The notes under the pieces: model-generated
Database searches by the model: none
What the model was told of the DNA's origin: nothing
The model's input: only the letters and a program-made list of their open reading frames with translations
Shown: piece by piece, positions 51,384 through 64,000 of the stretch
Position numbering within the stretch: position 1 is the stretch's first letter
How the letters are laid out: every line of letters begins with the position of its first letter
Translations under genes and position numbers: made by a program
Source of the DNA: Eleginops maclovinus
Lineage: Eukaryota; Chordata; Actinopteri; Perciformes; Eleginopidae
Assembly (NCBI RefSeq): GCF_036324505.1
Contig: NC_086350.1
Coordinates: 15,931,532 to 15,995,531 of the forward strand
Length of the DNA stretch: 64,000 bases
Direction: 5' to 3'

Positions 51384-54238
51384 ATGACAGCTAACGTTGT
51401 TTAATTACTTGGAAGAACAACCTTAAAGTACAAGACGAGGTAACTGAGTCAAGCATCTGAATAAATAAATGTGAGAAAGTGATAAAGCCGAATTGACCTT
51501 ATTACACCAGAAACAGCATACTGAATTCGGAATATAATTGTGTCATCTTTTTTTGAGCTTCATCACATTTTGCAAAAAGAAAGTACACTTTTTCAACATA
51601 TCGTTTTTTCATGGTGTCTTTAAAAGCTTTACCTCTCTTGTGGGTTGAATAATTTGCTTTCAACACAGGGCTTGAGGGGAAATTGTGAAGAGTGGAACAG
51701 AGAGACATGACACGTGAAAGTGCCGTGAGTGGGGAAAGTATGAGCCAGTGTGAATAACTGATTATTAGTATGTGCATGAACTGTATCTGTGGCTGGGTTT
51801 CTACATGTATGTCCTATATGCAACCCAGTGTGCAGAAAGTGGTGATGATATCACATCACCTTAAAAGCAATATGAAGTGATGGGGGAAAAACTCTGTTCA
51901 AGAAGGATATCTCAACAAGCCCTAGCTTGCGGTTGATGTTATCAGTAATATCATGTCATCTGAGGAGATGAGTGACAGCAAGAAAGAGGGATGCCTGCAG
52001 AAAGGGTCATTTAGGCCATTCAGGTCATAGTAATTGATAGTTTAAGTGCTAAAAAAGAGTGGAAACTACATTTTAAAATTAATCAACAAATGTCAAACTT
52101 TAGGAACTTGTAACACAATCAATAAATCAACTGGAAGTGGCAAGTTACTCTGTGTTAAAGCCACTTTAGTAATCTCAATCTGTGACCAAAAACTGTACTG
52201 TACGTGTGGGTTTGGGGGCAAAGCAGTATGTATGAGCTATGTTCTCTGAAGCCAAAAATCTCAGCACAGTATTCAAATGTTTAGCTTTCAATATGTTTTT
52301 TAAAACAAATGCAGTACCTGGCCAGCAAATTAGTACCAGCCATACTATTACAAATGGAAATTGATGATTTCAATCAAGTGATTGATATGTAGTCCCTGTA
52401 TTTAACCCATGGTAGTGTTAAGAGCACTGGGCAGCTACTACATATCCAATACATACATAGAATTGCCTGAAAGAAGTGTGGGGATGTGCTCAAGGGAACT
52501 ACGATCGTGCCAAGTGGGTGAACTGGAAACCTGTTGTTTCCGGAAAAAAAAGAAGCATAAAGAGCAGCTACAATAATAAACTAATTCAATAACAAAAGGA
52601 AAAAAGGACCTAAGATACACAAGCCATGTTGTATCTCTATGTAGTTAAGAAATGGAAAATGGAACGACAACCAAGATAATATACTTCAGAAATGTAAAAC
52701 TTCTCATACAGTTTTTGGCTAAACCTTCACTAAAGATTTGTATCAGAGCTGCCTAACTAAGAAAAAACCACCAAATTCACAAGAAATTGGTTCTAGTAGA
52801 TTTTAAAGTACTATCTTTCGATGGTTTTACTGACTTTCAGTTACTAACTCCAAATAAGTAAGCTTCAAGGGCTTTATATAGCAAATACTTTATGTCATTC
52901 TTTAAAATAGCTAAACAAAATGGCACAAAATCAATAATATATGTATAGGTAGTGATTATATTCCTCTTAGAGTAGAACGCAGCTCTCATTGTTGTATTAC
53001 TGCGGTCTTCTTGCAGTTCGTAAAATCAAAGCTGCATAAAGACTGTAATTTTGCAGACGTATAATTTACCTGTTTAACTTTATAGCTAAGGGTTAACCCT
53101 TGGTGTAAAACTATGCATAAGTTAACATTCTGCTCTGAGTAATGCAGGGGAAGTATTTTGAATTTTGTTGGGTTTTGGGGCTGGGGCAGGGCGAGGGCAG
53201 AACCGAAGGGGTCATATTGGGGATTCAAACTCTTTATTTAGCCTTTAGGGTTTAAAACCCTTTTACCTGAATGGGGCTGGGCTTGAGAATGGGGGGATGG
53301 ATAAGATGCCAGAGCTCTGTTGAAACCCACCAGTGTCAACAGATTGTCAGATGCTAGAGATGAATAGTGATATTCTTTCATCGCAGGTCACTTGTGCGTC
53401 AAATTTAGGAAATTCAGATAAATGATTTTAAAGAGACCTTTCAATAGATGTGAAAAGAGTTACCTGTGAAATAACTAAATGCTGACTTTACAGAGTGAAA
53501 GCAATATAATATTAGATATTCCTGATTGGATTTTGATGAATTTCAAAGAAATGCAAAATGATCTAAGCCAAAATTAAAAAAAACACTTGATAAATCCTTA
53601 GGTATTAGACGATACAGGTTGAATAAATAAATCCCTGATATCTTTTTATGATGGCAAAGATATAATTGATTCATCATCTCTGTGCCACATTTTAGGAAAG
53701 GGAAAGTCACAAGTTATTGTGTATCCATATATTACCGGCAAACATCAGACTGGAATGTAAGGTTACATGTCCGGTCCTGACACTTGGTCCTACGTTTCAA
53801 ATCTGCTCCCGTCTTGACCCCAAAAATCACTCTTGTCTGTCAATCACCCAGCATGCTCTGAATGAGGTGAGGGTTAGTGAACAGGAAGAACAAACACAGA
53901 ATCAAACATGGCTCACACCAATCCTTCAGAGAGGTGTTCCCCAGCCATAAACACTGACAGGTTAAATAGACTCCACAAAAGAGCCTCCTCTGAATGGTTA
54001 ACATAAAAGACTACAGGTGAAATGATGGAATAGCATGTGCTCAGACTAGTGAGTGACAGATCTTAAGGAAAAGACAGTTAAGGATAACAATGTCACTGTC
54101 AGCAAGACGGTATACAGTAATGCATGTCTTATAGGTTTAGTTAGAGAGAAGTATGTTAAGTATGGCTTATCTTCATTTTCAAAACAGATAGGGGTGTGCT
54201 GAGAGGCTGAGGTCTGGCCCGGCTGGCTTTGTTTGACT
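51384..54238. other. non-coding sequence without recognised elements
   Basis: Unique AT-rich sequence. GGTGATGATATCACATCACC at about 51,840-51,859 is a small inverted repeat (7-bp arms). Nothing else recognised. Confidence 0.5.
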
Positions 54239-54288
54239 CACTTCCTACAAATACTTGCACTTCCTACAAATACTTGTAGGAAGTGCAA
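54239..54288. repeat. tandem 19-mer overlapping a 15-bp-stem hairpin
   Basis: CACTTCCTACAAATACTTG occurs twice in direct tandem at 54,239-54,257 and 54,258-54,276. The arm TTGCACTTCCTACAA (54,255-54,269) is followed after the loop ATAC by its exact reverse complement (54,274-54,288). A direct and an inverted copy of the same short segment side by side is the expected product of replication template switching. The hairpin is too short for a typical microRNA precursor. Confidence 0.9.
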
Positions 54289-57030
54289 TTATGTTTAAAC
54301 ATACTGTTGTTGTGCAAAATACATTTTGAGCTTGAGCAGCAAAACGTGTGTGTTCATCATCGTAATCATTGAATTGCAAAATCCGGTTTGAGGCAAACAG
54401 CCCACGCCTAGTCTCTAACAAATTGTCAACATCTGGACATGCTTAATGATGATTAAAGTAAATTCAGTGTTGATAGACACACAGATTTCTTCCTGATAAA
54501 TTTGGTACGAAATGTGTCTAAGACTAGAAATTGCACAAAAAAATCCCAGTGCATGACATTTGGTTACGAAAAAGATGACACAAATCTATTTTAGTGAACA
54601 TCATTAAAAAAGGGAGAGAGGACCCTTTTGTGACCTCATAAAACATGTCTTTGGCCATAAACCAGACATTCATACACTAATTTGGCCAATTTGACAACAA
54701 TAGTTAATAAGATTAAATAATGATCATTTTGGAAGGACACGAAAGTAAAATGCAACTTGACTTTGTTTCCAGAGGCATAAATTTGAGAGGTGCTTTAGAC
54801 TTCCTTCGAGAGCAATCAATTTATTGAGAAATTGGTGTTTCATCAATCATTAACGTTTCAGTGAAATGTGGTAGAGTAATTGTACTGGAGAAACAATTAT
54901 AATTTCTCATTTGAACATGTACTTCTACAAGAAAAATAATACTTTTTCACACAGCTCAGTGAATTATGCACAAATATTGAATGAAATCTACTAATCCAGC
55001 CATGAAATTTTACACCTGCATATTATCAGCTGACCTAAAATAGTCGCCAGGGAAAATTATTTGTTATAGCTATTAATTTTTTCCATCCTTCCTCCCTGTT
55101 TTCCTACTAAACACATTTTTCCATAGGCCCCAGTCACTCACCATTACCTCCCTGAATTACTCAGCCCCCAATCACACACTGTCCTACGCATACCCTTTGG
55201 GACTATTCAAAAGCTTACATGCTCATCCTATCACGAGACCCAAGATCACATTCCTTGAATTTGACTCTCCCCAGGGAACCTCTTCATCACCTAGATGCCG
55301 ATCTACCAGCCCGTACTTTTCAGTGATGAACGCTCCATGTCAAGGTCTTGTTTTCTTGAGTTGATCTACCTCCTCTTTGAAGCGACGTCTGGGCAGTGAT
55401 CACCTTAAGGTAATGTGGACATACTGCAGTTTGGATGGCATACTTTCCAGCAGAGCACGACATTAACAGCCATTTTCCTCATCAATGGTCTCCAGAGAAT
55501 GGCTTTTATCTTAACTGCACAAGGCATTCTTAGCAATGTCGGTGTATGTGTGTATACATGCTAATGTACTTATGTATGTGTGTGTTTGCATCTGTAAACG
55601 ATTGCATTAATTCAAGGGTACAAATGTTTGCTCTGTGGGTTTTAACAAAAGATTTATCTTGATCTAATATCATCCCAGAAACCTTGACCATGAGGGAGGC
55701 CCAGATACTCAATCATTCACACCTAGAGACCACGCAGCAAGAGAGGAAGCGAGTAGACTCCTAATCCGTTGCACTGGTTCACAGTTTATGTCTGGTCCCC
55801 TGGAACCCCACCTGAAACTCATCCATTACTTCTGCCGCTTGCAAAATCCCGGCAACAATTCCATGATATTATTTTCGTAAGCTATGAATTACGGCACTCA
55901 TAGAACACGATCTCACATGTTTATCACAATTTCTTAATCTTTTCCGGATATTAGCAAATGGGTACAAGGGTGTCGGTTTTCGGAAATAGAAAGAACTAGA
56001 TGAAAAGGTTTTTTTAAGAAGACATGACAGAAGAAATTACTCATATGCTAATTAGTTATTGGAAAACATTTGCACCCAAAAAACGTGTGCTGAAATTCTG
56101 TCTAGAAGTATAAGGACATCTGAAGACAAATCATTAAAAAAATCCCAGCAGAAACGTTTTGCAACTCCTACAACAAAAATTAGCATGTGAAAAAGCAAAC
56201 ATGGTAACTTGGCTTTGCATAAAGCAGCTAAAAATGAACAGTCTAGTTTTACCGCGAGACCTCATGGCCTGGGGAGAATAATGAATCTGATGGATTTGGT
56301 GAGTAGGAATATGATGTTATATTAGGGGAAGAGCATGGTGAAGCCTTAGGGAGAGCTAAGGAGCCTGGCTCAAAAGTGTCCTCTCTGCCTCTGACGTTCT
56401 TTAACCTCTTTTGTGGCTTTGAAACCTCATGTCTTTGGCCTCCACTCACTCTCTATTTATGCAAGAAAATAAAAAAGAGAATGCTGCCCCTCCTAAATCT
56501 GTAAACTGCAATTAAGCTAAATTCCAAGTTTATTTCCAAATGCAGTCTTTGCTCCAGACCATGTGAGAGACTTGAGTCTAAAATTATCACACTTTTGGTC
56601 AGGAGGCCAAAACGAAGCCAGCGCTAAGACTGTCATCTCACAGGCCACAGGATCAAGGTCCTGTGGATGGCTGCAACTATTGTTATAATAATTTGGATTT
56701 TTGTAATTCAGAAATGTATAATTTAGACAAAGTCCTATTGAATAATAAATCAGGATAAAACACAGTGATCACAATGTTTTCAGATTACAACACTGCTTCT
56801 ACTGCTTTCAACAAGACAAAAAGATAAAGAAAACTAATTAAAATGAACAGACAATGTGATGACATCTCGATAATGAAATGACTTATGTTTTATGTTCCCT
56901 CAGCCCTTTGAAAACCAAGGACTTGTGCCGTGAGACAGATTAACAAAAGGCATCACGTTGGTTTAACTGTTTTGTGTTAGCCCCTTTAACCAAAGGTCTG
57001 ACGTCTGGAGGCAAACAATAAGCAGCCCAC

Positions 57031-57031
<1 letters not shown>
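54289..57031. other. non-coding sequence without recognised elements
   Basis: Unique AT-rich sequence. The open frames are of chance length. No transposon ends seen. Confidence 0.5.
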
Positions 57032-57068
<37 letters not shown>

Positions 57069-57086
57069 CTCTCTCACTCTCTCTCT
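57032..57086. repeat. (TC)n microsatellite
   Basis: A CT/TC array, pure to about 57,065 and then interrupted by single G and A changes. Confidence 0.92.
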
Positions 57087-58498
57087 GTCTCCCTCTGTTA
57101 CTCTGTCTGTCTCTCCATCATGTGTTTACACGTCGGTGGAGTAAGTGACAGGGCTGTAATCGGAAGTCTACAACCGTGTCATTTGGAAGACTGTTGTCTT
57201 TTCCTGGGAGCGTGGTGGTCAGCAGAGAAAAACAAGATTTACATCTCAAAGGGAGGGGCAAAGCATCAACCATGCATTATCCCCCATTGGCTGTGGTCAG
57301 GAATGGGCGTTAACGTGTAGAAAAAAAAAAAAAAAAGACACATTTTCACCCACAGGAGAAATGTTTATATCAAACACTTGGGAAACTCATACCCTGCCAA
57401 AGTATAAGAGTGTCACATCATGTCTCCTATTGTCATACAGTGTGTACTGTTTCTTTGGGTGTCAGCAGTAGTTAAAATATTTAAAGAATTAGACCAGGTG
57501 TGTAGCACTGAACGTTGATGGTGTCATCTGGCAGCCTTTGAGTAAAAGGAAATGCCACCTATAAATAAATACAGAGTAGATTAGAGTTTGTAAGGCTTCT
57601 ACAATGTCAATCTGTGGTCTCAGAAAAGGAACTTGGGTATTTTTGTGAGCTCTATATGTTTGTTTTCTTTTGTGATGGCTTTTGATATTGGAGCAGTTTT
57701 CCACTTCCAATTGGATATAAAAACAAAAACCAGAGCATAGTTAAAACTTCCTCTGTGGCACTTTTATTACAGTTTTATTTATTTATAAAAAAGTGTTTAC
57801 TGTTTATTCTTTCAAAGAGTATGAGATGTTTACCACAAGAGACCCTTTTTAACTTTTGGAAAGAATTCAACAGAGAAGTTTGGATTTAAAGCTGTACTTC
57901 TTAAAATGCTGGCTGCAACCTGGTGATTTTGATAAAGGAGATGGAAAATGATTCCATACAGTGAATGAAAAGTGTGCACCTTTTCACAACAAAGTTCAGG
58001 CAAACATTTTTGCATGATCATTCATGTAAACATTGTGTTGCAAGATATTAAACCTTAAACATGTCCATTGTATCTACTGAAATTAATGGAGCATCTTTTA
58101 AAGAAGAAAAAAGAGGAGGGATGAAGAAGAAAGCCTCCCAGAATCGATAAGTAGTGGAAAAATTGGAATTTGTCTTAAAACGAAAATAAAGCAAAACAGT
58201 AAAAAACATTGGAATGTTTAAATAAATTCACAACAGTGCCTCATAAACAATACATGCAGTGTTGTCTGCCTTCTATTACTCGGAAATGTTTAACTTCATC
58301 TCTGTATTTCCATTACCAATTAACAACAGACCAGTTTCTTAAGTTCTTCATTTTGTTAAACGTTATGTAAATGTTTAAAATCCGTTTTTTCACTTAAGAT
58401 ATTTTTATTTGTATGAACAGTTTGGATCAGAAACTTATTTTGGTAAAGAGCAGAGTCAGATGAACCACCAGTGCCATGTAATGTTTTCAGATGAACCC
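57087..58498. other. non-coding sequence without recognised elements
   Basis: Unique AT-rich sequence, with an A16 run at about 57,321-57,336. Nothing recognised. Confidence 0.5.
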
Positions 58499-58665
<167 letters not shown>

Positions 58666-61600
58666 GGATTAATCCCACACCGGTTCAAAGCTCCGCCAAT
58701 GCACATGTGGCCTCAACCTGAACAGAGTTACAGAGAATAAAAGGAAAACACCAAAAGAACAAAAGGAGTCGGAAGACATAAGACTGTGAGTAATGTAGTG
58801 ATGTGCTTTGTGGAAACCAGCACTGTGTGTATGCACGTTTAAGAATGTAATATTTCTTCAGGGGGGGGTGTAGATGAACTAAGATTGGGCATCACACCAT
58901 ATAAGTTCCCATGACTCATCATCCCCCCATGAGACTTACCAAAGAGTCATCCACCAACGCAGGACGCCTGAGACCAAACAGTCAACGAGGAGGCACTCAC
59001 ACTGAAACCATACAAACGTGCACACAAACAGATACACAGTTTATCTCAGACATTAAGTAACCCACTGCCACAGATTACTCACCAAACCGCTGCAAGGTAT
59101 TTATACATGGAAAATAAAGCATGACTACAACCCTATCCATCCATTAGATGTAACTAAATCCCTTTATGATTACATTGACTGTATAAGACTTCAAAAACTG
59201 TTATCGCAAATGTTTCAAAACCACATGCACGTGAAAACACAATATGAATTGAGCTAGTTTGATGTATTTGAGCTAGTTTGAATGTGTAAGATATGTAAAA
59301 TCATGTATAGACTTATCATGTCTAAAAATAAGTTGGTCACGTAAAGTAAAGTAAACAAAAATAGGAAAATGGCTTTCTTCTTTGGAGAATCCAATATCTT
59401 ATTCTGACAAACATAAGCCAAACACTCACACAGAAAACCTAAGTAATAGTTTTGTTCATGTTCAAAAGAAGCTTTTCAACATCTGCGCCACATATTGTGT
59501 CACATACCAAAGGTTTGTTAAGAATTATAACCATCTTCACAGGGGAAGGTGAAACGGTACCACTAATAGCTAGCTTTTTTGTTTATTTATTTAATCTTGG
59601 TTTTTAGCTTTTTTTTGTGCTTAATGCAGCTTTACTCTTTACTTCTGTGTTTTTAAGTTTGCCTCTGAGTATACACACAGCTGTGCATTTGCAACGTATG
59701 CCCATTAACCTTGTGTTCTGGGACCACCCCAGCATGTTGGAGTGTGAAGGTAAACATTTCTCAATGATCTCGGCAAGGGAAAGCCCTGCTGGAGAGCGGC
59801 TGCATTCTGAAGGCCAAATAGTGCTATACTCAATCTAAACAGCCAACGTGAGAGCTGGGGGATTCTCAGAGGTCACGCTACAGCACAGAGACATGGAACG
59901 CAGGCAAAAAAATTAAAAAACTGATCAGCAGGCTGTATAACAGCTGTGCAAGTTTTCTATTCAGCTGATATCATGGAAAGAAGATTTAGATAACAACTCT
60001 ATTCAGAAAAGTCATTTGTTGAGCTACATTTATGAAAAAAGAGTAAAAAGAGTTTAAACTATCGAACTCATATTTCATGTTGTGGAGAGATATTGGGCCA
60101 ACATCATGTTTTTCAACCATAACCATGAGCATATTTTCTGACATGCCATAGCATGAAAACCACAAGTGTAATGAACAACAATTAATATTAATATAATATT
60201 TAGGTGTGTCTGTGTGAAGTCCATGGATATGTGCGTGTGAGCCCAGTGACATGGCTATGTGGTTCACAATAACAGAAAACAGACATCATTAATGTCATCA
60301 GATCTCCCTGTGCTTTTCCCAGCATGACGAGCCAGATTGCTACTGTATAAATTGAACATGCCATTGTTGACCTTTTTGTCAAATAAAAAATGTGCAGTGC
60401 CTAGTTATTATGGCTTACTGAATTGCTATTTAATTAATCCAGCTGTAATGTGTTAATGTTTTCCATTTGTTGTTGGGAGGGGGTAACTTTGTTTTATCAG
60501 CATAACAGTATTCTTTTTCAGTCAACAGCAAGAATGGTAGCAGTTGCAAGATGCATTTAACCTTTACACATTGTCAGAAGGTTTAGGAATTGTTTTTCTT
60601 TGGACTTACAACGGGTTGTACAGCTGCATCGATCTCATCAGGACTGTAGACACTTCTCCGTCCTAATGTTTTTATGACTTTAACAAGAGGACATCCCTAT
60701 TCTTATCAACCCTTCTTTGTTGTGATTGTTTGAATGATTCTTAAAGGGAAAACATCAGTGAACACAGGAGACATTTTCCATGACAGACATTTCTACTTGT
60801 CACAGAAGGAAAGCTCAAGTGAAATAAATGTTGTCAACAACTTTCCATTTCCATAAAGTGCCCAGTAGGCTGTAATAGTGGGACCCTGGCTTACATTGAT
60901 GGAATGCGGTAGTTTTTAATGTGATCAATCACACCTTAGCTTTTCCTGCTAAGTCCTTACAAAATGTATACTGGGAACTAAGTCGATACCGGATCTGTTT
61001 AAATAACTGAGAACAAATCTGAGATTGGGGCGACAAATAACAGGTCTTCAACCAGGCTGAGTAAGTGATCTAAAATATCCATTTAAGGCTAGGGTAAAAT
61101 CATACTAAAAATTGACATCTCCTCATCTCAGCCCCCGGTCTGCACAGATGTCCAAGGCAGCCCAAAATGTATGACTGCCTTTGTGCACATGTGTGGACAC
61201 AATGTTGTATAAACAGAAACCACATGTCTGCCCAGCTGTTTACAACTATGTCGGTTTTTGAGAATACTAGGGCCCTAAGAACTAGTTCAGTGGTTATCAA
61301 CCTTACTGAATTATAAACTTCTATAGCTAACCAGTGTGTGCGTGTGACCCATCATTGCAGGTGGGCCTTTGAGTAAAAAGTAAAGATTGAAGTTCCCTTC
61401 CCTCTAAACGACCCCTTATATTTATCTCTTGTCCCCTTGGGGTTTACAGCACAGAAGTTTGGAAGTGTTGTCCAGGTAACTAACACTAGTCCAGGCTTAA
61501 TTCAAGGTTTTTTGAAAATAAGGGTTAGGATTAGAGATTTATGGCACATAAAACTCCTTTTAAATACCAATTATTGATTTACAATTTCCGTTAAAATTAA

Positions 61601-62765
61601 CAAAACTCATTATATTAAATCACTGAATTTCAGAGGCGTTATTATGTGTATTTTCTACCCCATGATATCAAGTCTGTATTCTTAGCTAAGCTAATTGTTT
61701 CCAGGCTCTTATTCCACACTGAGTGTACAGACATAAGAGTGGTTTTGACAATATGTCCAACTATTTCTTTGAAGTTAGACTAAACTGTGTGAAACTGTAA
61801 ACTTGCAGTTAAGCTTTGATTTGATATGGTATAATTAAATGTTAAAAATGTTTACTCACTCACGCCGGCATAACTTAAATTGAATTGAGTGATAAAGACA
61901 CACCCATCATCCAGTGTGAACGTCACACCCTAACCACAATATTTCACTGTCAACCTGCGGCTGATAAAGTAGTTTTGTCTCTTGCTCATAATTAATCCAG
62001 AAGCTGTTTCATGTCCCATCTCTAATGTGAAGTGATTCATTTAAAAAGTAGACTGTCCCATAAGACTGCATACTGTTTCTTTATGTATATGCAGCATCTT
62101 TATTCAGCTTCCAACAGTCATTACAAAAACAAGCTGGAATGGAAAAAGGAAACCAGTGGTACAGAATCAGAGGAATGGGATTAAAGCATTGATTGGACAA
62201 ATAAACCATAAGAGCCAAAAGATGAAAGAAAACTTTTTTTTCTCACTTCCTCAACGGGTAAATAAACAACCACACCAGATGTCCCAAAATTCTCATTCAC
62301 CCTGCCAGTTGTTCAGTCCCACCCTCCCTCTGTTCTCTCATCCAGAGCAGAAAGCAGAACCTGTGTAATCCGTGCCTTCCTAAGTGAAATTCACCAATCA
62401 TCAGAAACAAATGTCCGTCCGTCATTGCCATAAGCAATAATGAATCACACAAAACAGCATGCATACAAAGAAACATATCAAAATACACACACTACCACAC
62501 ATTTTACAGATTTTCCAGACTTTTCAGACTGTTAACAAAGATCTCACACAATCAAAGCCAGATATTTTTGAGTCATAAAAAAGGTTGTTGTTGTTAAAGT
62601 GACTCACCACTGTCTGGAGAATGGCAGTCTTTTAATGGCCCACGGGGGGTTTTATCAGTTTGCTCTAACAACCTTTTGTGCTGCATCAGCATCCCGTGTG
62701 GACCAATCTAATCAGATGTATGGACCCCTGATGCCTTTTTGGACTTGTTCTTTCTGGAAAGCTTC
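58666..62765. other. non-coding sequence with a weak minus-strand exon-like segment
   Basis: Read on the minus strand, a donor CTTTG|GTAAGT (plus about 58,935-58,940) has two possible upstream acceptors and an open frame of about 21 codons between 58,940 and 59,004. The segment is short and unidentifiable. The stretch also contains a direct repeat TGAGCTAGTTTGA near 59,249 and 59,268. No gene recognised. Confidence 0.4.
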
Positions 62766-62810
62766 ACACATACACACACACACACACACACAAACACACA
62801 CGCACACACA
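62766..62810. repeat. imperfect (CA)n tract
   Basis: A short CA array of about 45 bp interrupted by T, A and G changes. Confidence 0.9.
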
Positions 62811-64000
62811 TCTCATTACAACTATAATTCAGACAGTCCGATGACCTTGCCTTCATACACACATCCACGACTCAGGACGTCTGTTTCAGTGTGTTTCCGC
62901 CATCGCACTGAACAAAAACAGACGAAAGTCACAGCATTTACAGGATGGCGTTGGCTTATATGTTCTGAGTTTTTACGTTCCTCTGGAACTCCTGACACCT
63001 TTTCAATGTCCATGACCCCTCCCCTTCCCATGAACATAAGCAAACAAGGCTCACAGAACACACATTTTAGCCCCCCAAGGGTCCTGGTTGCATCTCCTGA
63101 GTTTCGGGGTTCTCAGTCCAGATAATACAAACCATCAAAACACTCAAGTCGAAACCAGACTCCAGCCCTCTAGCTATGCTTTGGTTAACCTCTCTATCAC
63201 GCTCAAGCCTGCGGGCCCTGCTGTTGTCCAGACACCAACACGCACCCCACACAGCCAATATCATAAACACTGAGTAAAAGCAGACTGGAGTATAGCTCCA
63301 CCAGAACAAAAATATTGATGTTGGCTATTTGTCACAGTTAGTCCCTTAAATGTCACTGTCCATTTATCCGTAGTTATGCTTCCCCAAGACACAGGATTTT
63401 GTCTTTTAACAGGTGTGTGTTACCGCTTTACACTCCTGAAGAGCCAGACTCGACATATGAGCCGGAGAATAAAGCAGAGATCTGTCAGACAAAGGGCATA
63501 ACAGATGAATCTCTGAAGGCACATGAGAATGAAAGTTATTTCCTTAACCAAAAACATATACACACTAAAAATAACTATAGTTATCCAGTTCCAAAGAAAA
63601 GGACTGTGCCCATAAATATGTGCCCGAGAAGTTGGAACATGGTAATGAAGACGTGGGTCGGGAAGTAACATTTTTATGAATGAGCAACATTTTAGCTAAG
63701 TAATTATTAAACTCACTGTACATTATCTGTTTTTGTTTCCAAGTCTCTGAGTCACAAGAGGCAGTAAAGGAAAAAACATGATGAGCAAAAAGTTAAGCCA
63801 AATATAGCTTTTATTTAGTTTCGCACAAAGACCCACAGGGGCATAGAGTGTATAGTATCCAAACAAAAAAACATTATTAAACAGATGAGCATTCAGCTGT
63901 CAGATGTGGGTTTAAGACATCATTCTTTCTCTTATCCAGTCTGTCAAGCATTTGTTCCAAGATTTGAAAGCCCTCCAGATAACAAAAGAATTTCCAACAA
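62811..64000. other. terminal region with two unassigned open frames
   Basis: On plus, an acceptor-like TTTTAACAG ends at 63,411. A frame from 63,399 stays open to 63,668, with an acidic segment PLYTPEEPDSTYEPENKAE. On minus, a frame from about 63,330 to 63,067 has a hydrophobic YSVFMILAVWGACWCLDN stretch followed by charged RARRLERDRE, reminiscent of a membrane anchor. It lacks a well-placed ATG. Neither matches anything I recognise, and both lengths are compatible with chance. Confidence 0.25.

Noticed and set aside
58935..59004. Minus-strand donor CTTTG|GTAAGT with a short open frame
   Set aside because: Only about 21 codons, two competing acceptors and no recognisable peptide.

Overview
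The window looks like nuclear DNA of a ray-finned (teleost) fish. It is AT-rich and almost entirely non-coding. It carries several unusually long (CA/TG)n arrays, two degenerate Tc1-type DNA transposons and a 5'-truncated LINE tail of the kind common in fish genomes. There are no bacterial-style operons, no rRNA or tRNA genes that I could recognise, and no CRISPR array. The whole window reads as intron or gene-desert sequence. I could not name any host gene with confidence.

Layout. Positions 1-23,000 are mostly unique AT-rich sequence, with a poly-G run (4397), TG/CA arrays (8043, 9762, 14882, 15940), several weak exon-like segments (2018-2136, 13147-13292, 15620-15669, 18180-18251) and a small retrotransposon 3' tail near 20,061. 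Around 22.6-23.8 kb there is a cluster of simple repeats next to a more GC-rich block. On the minus strand this block ends in a near-consensus splice donor and has a TATA-like element upstream, so it may be a first exon and promoter. From 24 to 33 kb the sequence is unique apart from a GC-rich island at 32.38-32.50 kb. A LINE 3' fragment with an exact 8-bp target duplication occupies 33,585-34,361.

From 36.5 to 43 kb there are three more long CA/TG arrays. Two unrelated Tc1 elements lie 1.6 kb apart in opposite orientations. The first (44,529-45,756, minus strand) has short inverted repeats and a transposase broken by stops and frameshifts. The second (47,399-49,055, plus strand) has long ends of about 230 bp, each carrying two copies of a 20-bp direct repeat, the IR/DR layout known from Sleeping Beauty-like elements. 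Its transposase has lost the first catalytic Asp and is split by a small insertion.

The best host-exon candidate is 51,081-51,383 (plus). A 15-bp-stem hairpin overlapping a tandem duplication sits at 54,239-54,288, a CT tract at 57,032, and a (AGAC)n array of about 42 units at 58,499-58,665. The last kilobase holds two overlapping open frames on opposite strands that I could not assign.

I found no convincing new biological system. The best-supported observations are the three mobile elements and their exact termini. The exon calls are splice-signal guesses that need homology or RNA evidence.
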